Of a DNA stretch of 16,390 nucleotides, positions 13,544 through 16,390 are shown one piece after another. The stretch spans positions 1-16,390 of the forward strand of contig JAEXTR010000320.1 of the NCBI GenBank assembly GCA_023406915.1. Direction: 5' to 3'. The translations under genes and the position numbers were made by a program. The notes beneath the pieces were generated by a model. It had not been told where the DNA came from and made no database searches. It saw only the letters and a list, made by a program, of their open reading frames with translations. Positions within the stretch are counted from its first letter, which is position 1, and each line of letters starts with the position of its first letter. Source of the DNA: Bacteroidota bacterium. GTDB lineage: Bacteria > Bacteroidota > Ignavibacteria > Ignavibacteriales > Ignavibacteriaceae.

Positions 13544-15589
13544 TTAATTCCTACCAGAAGCTGTTTTTAGCAGTTTCTCAACTGCTGAAACAATCATCAG
13601 TTCTGTTTGAGCAACAGGTTTCTTTGCCTGAGCAATAGCCGCCATACCACTATCATAAACACTATTTGCGAGAGTAGTGTTCCCATCGATAGCATTGATT
13701 GCCTGGAGCGCAAAATCTGCCAGTTTAGCCAGATTTTGGGACTGTGGCTTTATTTCAGCAGCGATGGGTGAAGTCACGAAAACAACTTGAAGCCGTTCAG
13801 GTAATCCGAGCCAGATATTTAACTGTTCCTTCAATTGTGTGGGTCTGTTTGCGCGTGGATTCTCAATAAATCTGTCTACTGACTGCCTAAAACTTCTTGC
13901 GCACATTGACTCAGGTCTGGCAGCATCAACAATCCGGGAGTAGGGTGAGAACGAAGTGTATTTCTTACCCTGAGAGTGCCTGGTATAGATTTTGACAGGT
14001 TCCAGCAGATCGCAGAGCTGTTTCAATGCAGAAATATCCTGGTTATTTGTAAGCCTTATCAGCATCATCTCATAATTCTTACTGTGCAGGATTCCCGCAT
14101 CTTCCAGCAGGAAACTGATGTAGTTCATCCTTCTATACATATCATCAACATCTTTCACTGAAGCATCTGACCAGAATCTTTCTGCAATTGCTGCGGTTCT
14201 GGGCCAAATACGGGAATCTACTGTCTCGTCTGTGACCAATTCAGCCCACATCGTCGCTTCACCTCCAAGAATGAGCTTCTTTTGCTCATCATTCAGGGGT
14301 GAATCATCCCCAATCGGGTCATTCAGATAGTGAAATTCAGCTGACTGAATCAGATCGATATAGTAGCCATTCGACAACAGCCCCATATATCCTTTCTGTG
14401 CTGCTTCTACCAGAGATTTTCTGCCACGCCAGGATTGGATAACAATATTTGTAGGCATACTTGGTTCAAGAATCTCATCCCATCCAATCATTTTCTTATT
14501 GTTTTTTGTCAGGATATCGAGCAATCTTTTATTAAAATATGCCTGCAGTTCGTGGTTATCACGGATTGCATTCTTCTTCATGAAATCCTGGATATCACTA
14601 TTGGCATCCCACTGTTTACCATTGTTTTCATCACCTCCGATATGGAAGTAAGCGTCAGGGAACAAGTTACACATCTCTGTAAAGAGGATGTCAAAAAACT
14701 GGTAGGTTTCTTCCATTGCTGGATTGAAAGTTGGATCGAAAACGCCCCAGTTTCTTTCAATTTTGTAAGGTCCAGGTGCACTGGCGTATTCCGGATAACT
14801 CACAAACCAGGCGGTTGAGTGGCCGGGCACATCAAATTCGGGGATGACTCTGATTCCAAGTTCATCAGCATATCTTATAATATCGGTTATCTGGTTCTGA
14901 GTAAAAAAGAGACCATCTGAGCCCATCTCATGCAGTTTTGGAAAAGTTTTGCTTTCAACCCTGAATCCCTGATCATCAGCGAGGTGCCAGTGAAGTACAT
15001 TCATCTTCATTGAAGCCATTGCGCGAAGATTTCTTTTCACTGCATCAACAGGAAGGAAGTGCCGTGAGACATCCAGCATGAGACCTCTCCAGGGAAAGCG
15101 GGGTGCATCAGTAATAGTGACATTCGGAAAGTAATAACCTGAGGCGTTGATTGATAGCAACTGATAAAGGGTTTCCATGCCCCTCAGGATTCCCAGATCA
15201 TTTTTTGCAGTTAGCTTGATTAACCCAGACTGAACTGTTAACACATATGACTCATCTTCACCCAATTGCAAAGGGAAACCAGGAGTTGCAGTGTAAGAGA
15301 AAACACAAGCGGCATTGTTTGGTCCACGTTCAGAATCATTGACAACAGGTTGTTGCATAAACAGACCAGTGCGATTTCTGAGCCTGTTCAGGAACTGTGT
15401 TGCGTAGCTGTTAATTCTGCCAGAAACTGGTCCATCAATTCTGATTTGAAAAGAGGAGTCAAGTTGAAAACTCCCAGCATGGACAACGATTTTTTGTGGC
15501 ATGGGCATCAAATGCTTCAGCCCTTCATGAGCAAAGGATGAGGAAACCATAAGCAGTAGTCCTATAATACATGGAATTATTTTTTTCAT
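13544..15589 (-). CDS. Secreted beta-N-acetylhexosaminidase, GH20
   Basis: 681 residues. Signal peptide 1-20 (MKKIIPCIIGLLLMVSSSFA). An N-terminal GH20b-like domain (about 25-160; MPMPQKIVV...ESYVLTV...GILRGMETLYQL) is followed by the catalytic TIM barrel: PWRGLMLDVSRHF (166-178), NVLHWHLADDQGFR (197-210), RVIPEFDVPGHSTA (247-260), HIGGDENNG (316-324) with the catalytic D320-E321 pair, IGWDEI (368-373), IQSWRG, GGEATMWAE (442-450) and RIWPRTAAIAERFWS. It hydrolyses terminal beta-linked GlcNAc/GalNAc from glycans or chitin-type oligomers by substrate-assisted catalysis. Residues about 530-681 are a helical C-terminal extension of unknown role. No T9SS tail is present, so it is likely periplasmic. 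GGAG five nt before the ATG at 15589. It is divergent from the phosphoesterase gene. Confidence 0.95.
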   Translation of the reverse strand: MKKIIPCIIGLLLMVSSSFAHEGLKHLMPMPQKIVVHAGSFQLDSSFQIRIDGPVSGRINSYATQFLNRLRNRTGLFMQQPVVNDSERGPNNAACVFSYTATPGFPLQLGEDESYVLTVQSGLIKLTAKNDLGILRGMETLYQLLSINASGYYFPNVTITDAPRFPWRGLMLDVSRHFLPVDAVKRNLRAMASMKMNVLHWHLADDQGFRVESKTFPKLHEMGSDGLFFTQNQITDIIRYADELGIRVIPEFDVPGHSTAWFVSYPEYASAPGPYKIERNWGVFDPTFNPAMEETYQFFDILFTEMCNLFPDAYFHIGGDENNGKQWDANSDIQDFMKKNAIRDNHELQAYFNKRLLDILTKNNKKMIGWDEILEPSMPTNIVIQSWRGRKSLVEAAQKGYMGLLSNGYYIDLIQSAEFHYLNDPIGDDSPLNDEQKKLILGGEATMWAELVTDETVDSRIWPRTAAIAERFWSDASVKDVDDMYRRMNYISFLLEDAGILHSKNYEMMLIRLTNNQDISALKQLCDLLEPVKIYTRHSQGKKYTSFSPYSRIVDAARPESMCARSFRQSVDRFIENPRANRPTQLKEQLNIWLGLPERLQVVFVTSPIAAEIKPQSQNLAKLADFALQAINAIDGNTTLANSVYDSGMAAIAQAKKPVAQTELMIVSAVEKLLKTASGRN

Positions 15590-15799
15590 ACATTCTCCTG
15601 CGAAACGATGGGAAAGGTTATCAATAGATCGGGTTACCTGAGCAATAAAAATAGCAAATTATTCTGACAAAGACGAAAAGGTGGCGGGAAAGCAAGACAA
15701 AGAAAAAGAAAAATTGTGCGAATAGTTCTGCTATGCATACAGAAGGCAAGAAAAGCTTATTTTAAGACTATAAGTCTTATAAATTATTGAGTCAGTGTA
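15590..15799. promoter_or_regulatory. Divergent promoter region of the GH20 and phosphoesterase genes
   Basis: 210 nt between two divergent starts. On the minus strand a TTGTCA lies near 15665 with a weak TATTGC at 17 nt. The plus side contains an inverted repeat next to the phosphoesterase start. No small ORF here looks real. Calls on exact promoters are weak. Confidence 0.4.
15763..15779. promoter_or_regulatory. Perfect 7-3-7 palindrome upstream of the phosphoesterase gene
   Basis: TAAGACT, ATA, AGTCTTA, ending 20 nt before the ATG at 15800. It overlaps the most likely -10 region (TATAAG/TATAAA) of that gene, the classic place for an operator. It lacks a GC stem and T run, so a terminator is unlikely. 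Confidence 0.4.
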
Positions 15800-16390
15800 A
15801 TGACACGGTTTCTCAGTTTGCTCCTAATAATATCCATTCCGGTGTTTGGGCAAAAATTTATTGTATTTGGTGATACACAGTTTCATAATCCTGAGATATT
15901 TTATCAGATGATACAAAAGGGAATGAATTGTAATCCCGAGATTGTACTGCATGTTGGGGATATGATCCTTGGGTATAAGTACCCTGCCTCTGCTGGTAAG
16001 AGGGAGTGGGAAGTATTTCGTAAGCAGATTAAGTCAATTACTGTCCCATTTTACGCTGCTCCCGGGAACCATGATATTACTACACCCGGGGTAAGGGAAG
16101 CGTATCTTGACGAGTGGGGGGAAGGAAGTCTTTTCTATCGGGTAGAGTATTCAGGATTGAACTTTATTTTTCTTAATTCCACAAACGGCGAGAAGACCGA
16201 TTCTGTAACTGAGGATCAGTTTCAATGGCTAAAAAGCACTCTTGATACTATTGGCAAGACGAACCCAGTTTTCATTACATTCCATGCCCCACTGCAGTTC
16301 AGCAATACCACATCCTGGAAGAGGTTCCGCGAAGTGATACAGGGCCATAATGTTGAAGCTGTATTCACAGGGCACTACCATGTTTACGAC
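15800..16390 (+). CDS. Secreted calcineurin-like metallophosphoesterase, N-terminal part (3' end outside window)
   Basis: 197 codons from the ATG at 15800 to the window end, open throughout. Signal peptide MTRFLSLLLIISIPVFGQ (1-18). The metal-binding motifs come in order: FGDTQFH (23-29; D25, with Gln where many families have His), HVGDM (51-55; D54), PGNHD (88-92), TFHAP (160-164; H162) and TGHYH (190-194; H192, H194). This is the two-metal phosphoesterase core, so nearly the complete catalytic set lies in the window. DTQ-type members are exported phosphohydrolases with unknown natural substrates. No clear Shine-Dalgarno; the start is chosen because it places the signal peptide first. A C-terminal T9SS domain may follow beyond the window. 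Confidence 0.92.
   Translation, partial: MTRFLSLLLIISIPVFGQKFIVFGDTQFHNPEIFYQMIQKGMNCNPEIVLHVGDMILGYKYPASAGKREWEVFRKQIKSITVPFYAAPGNHDITTPGVREAYLDEWGEGSLFYRVEYSGLNFIFLNSTNGEKTDSVTEDQFQWLKSTLDTIGKTNPVFITFHAPLQFSNTTSWKRFREVIQGHNVEAVFTGHYHVYD

Noticed and set aside
1..16390. Mobile elements, tRNA/rRNA genes, CRISPR arrays, defence or biosynthetic clusters
   Set aside because: None of the coding regions encodes a transposase, integrase, Cas or known defence protein, and I saw no tRNA-like cloverleaf or array of identical repeats in the intergenic DNA.

Overview
The window reads as chromosomal DNA of a free-living Gram-negative bacterium of the FCB (Bacteroidota/Chlorobi/Ignavibacteria) group. The strongest clue is the C-terminus of the secreted propeller protein at 4864-7467. 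It starts NYPNPFNPSTTISY and ends in a Lys-containing tail, which is the T9SS type A sorting domain in the form common in Ignavibacteria, Kapabacteria and related lineages. Two other features argue for a non-Bacteroidia member: clear Shine-Dalgarno sequences before several genes, and two candidate promoters of ordinary TTGAnn-16-TATAAT type. This placement is an inference from protein and signal style; no rRNA or tRNA gene is present.

Layout. (1) 1-1291, minus: the first 430 codons of a secreted BNR/sortilin-like propeller protein, cut by the window edge. (2) 1490-2793, minus: two tandem secreted DUF4412-like paralogues, the second starting at TTG behind a perfect AGGAGG. (3) 2906-3667, minus: a class I SAM methyltransferase with its own good promoter. 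(4) 3898-4050, minus: a short 50-residue single-span membrane protein, divergent from (5) 4102-4770, plus: an orphan SWIM zinc-finger protein. (6) 4864-7467, plus: a 12-repeat BNR/YCF48-like propeller protein with a T9SS tail, closed by a strong hairpin terminator. That terminator also serves the convergent (7) 7535-9163, minus: a protein made almost wholly of TPRs. (8) 9268-13478, plus: a tight five-gene run of pcm, miaA, an AtuA-family protein, its small AtuA-C-like partner and a Ca2+/Na+ antiporter, with overlaps or gaps of 2-17 nt. (9) 13544-15589, minus: a secreted GH20 beta-N-acetylhexosaminidase. (10) 15800-16390, plus: the first 197 codons of a secreted calcineurin-like phosphoesterase, cut by the window edge.

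How the parts fit. Six to seven products carry signal peptides (two propellers, two DUF4412-like proteins, the hexosaminidase, the phosphoesterase), so the window is rich in envelope and secreted functions. The five-gene run mixes protein repair (Pcm), tRNA modification (MiaA), an AtuA/DUF1446 pair of unknown role outside terpene catabolism, and ion transport. Its packing points to co-transcription but not to one pathway.

I found no CRISPR array, insertion sequence, phage gene, tRNA or rRNA, and no convincing defence or biosynthetic system. The least explained items are the small membrane protein/SWIM divergent pair with a perfect 7-3-7 palindrome, the AtuA pair inside a housekeeping operon, and the tandem DUF4412-like pair.
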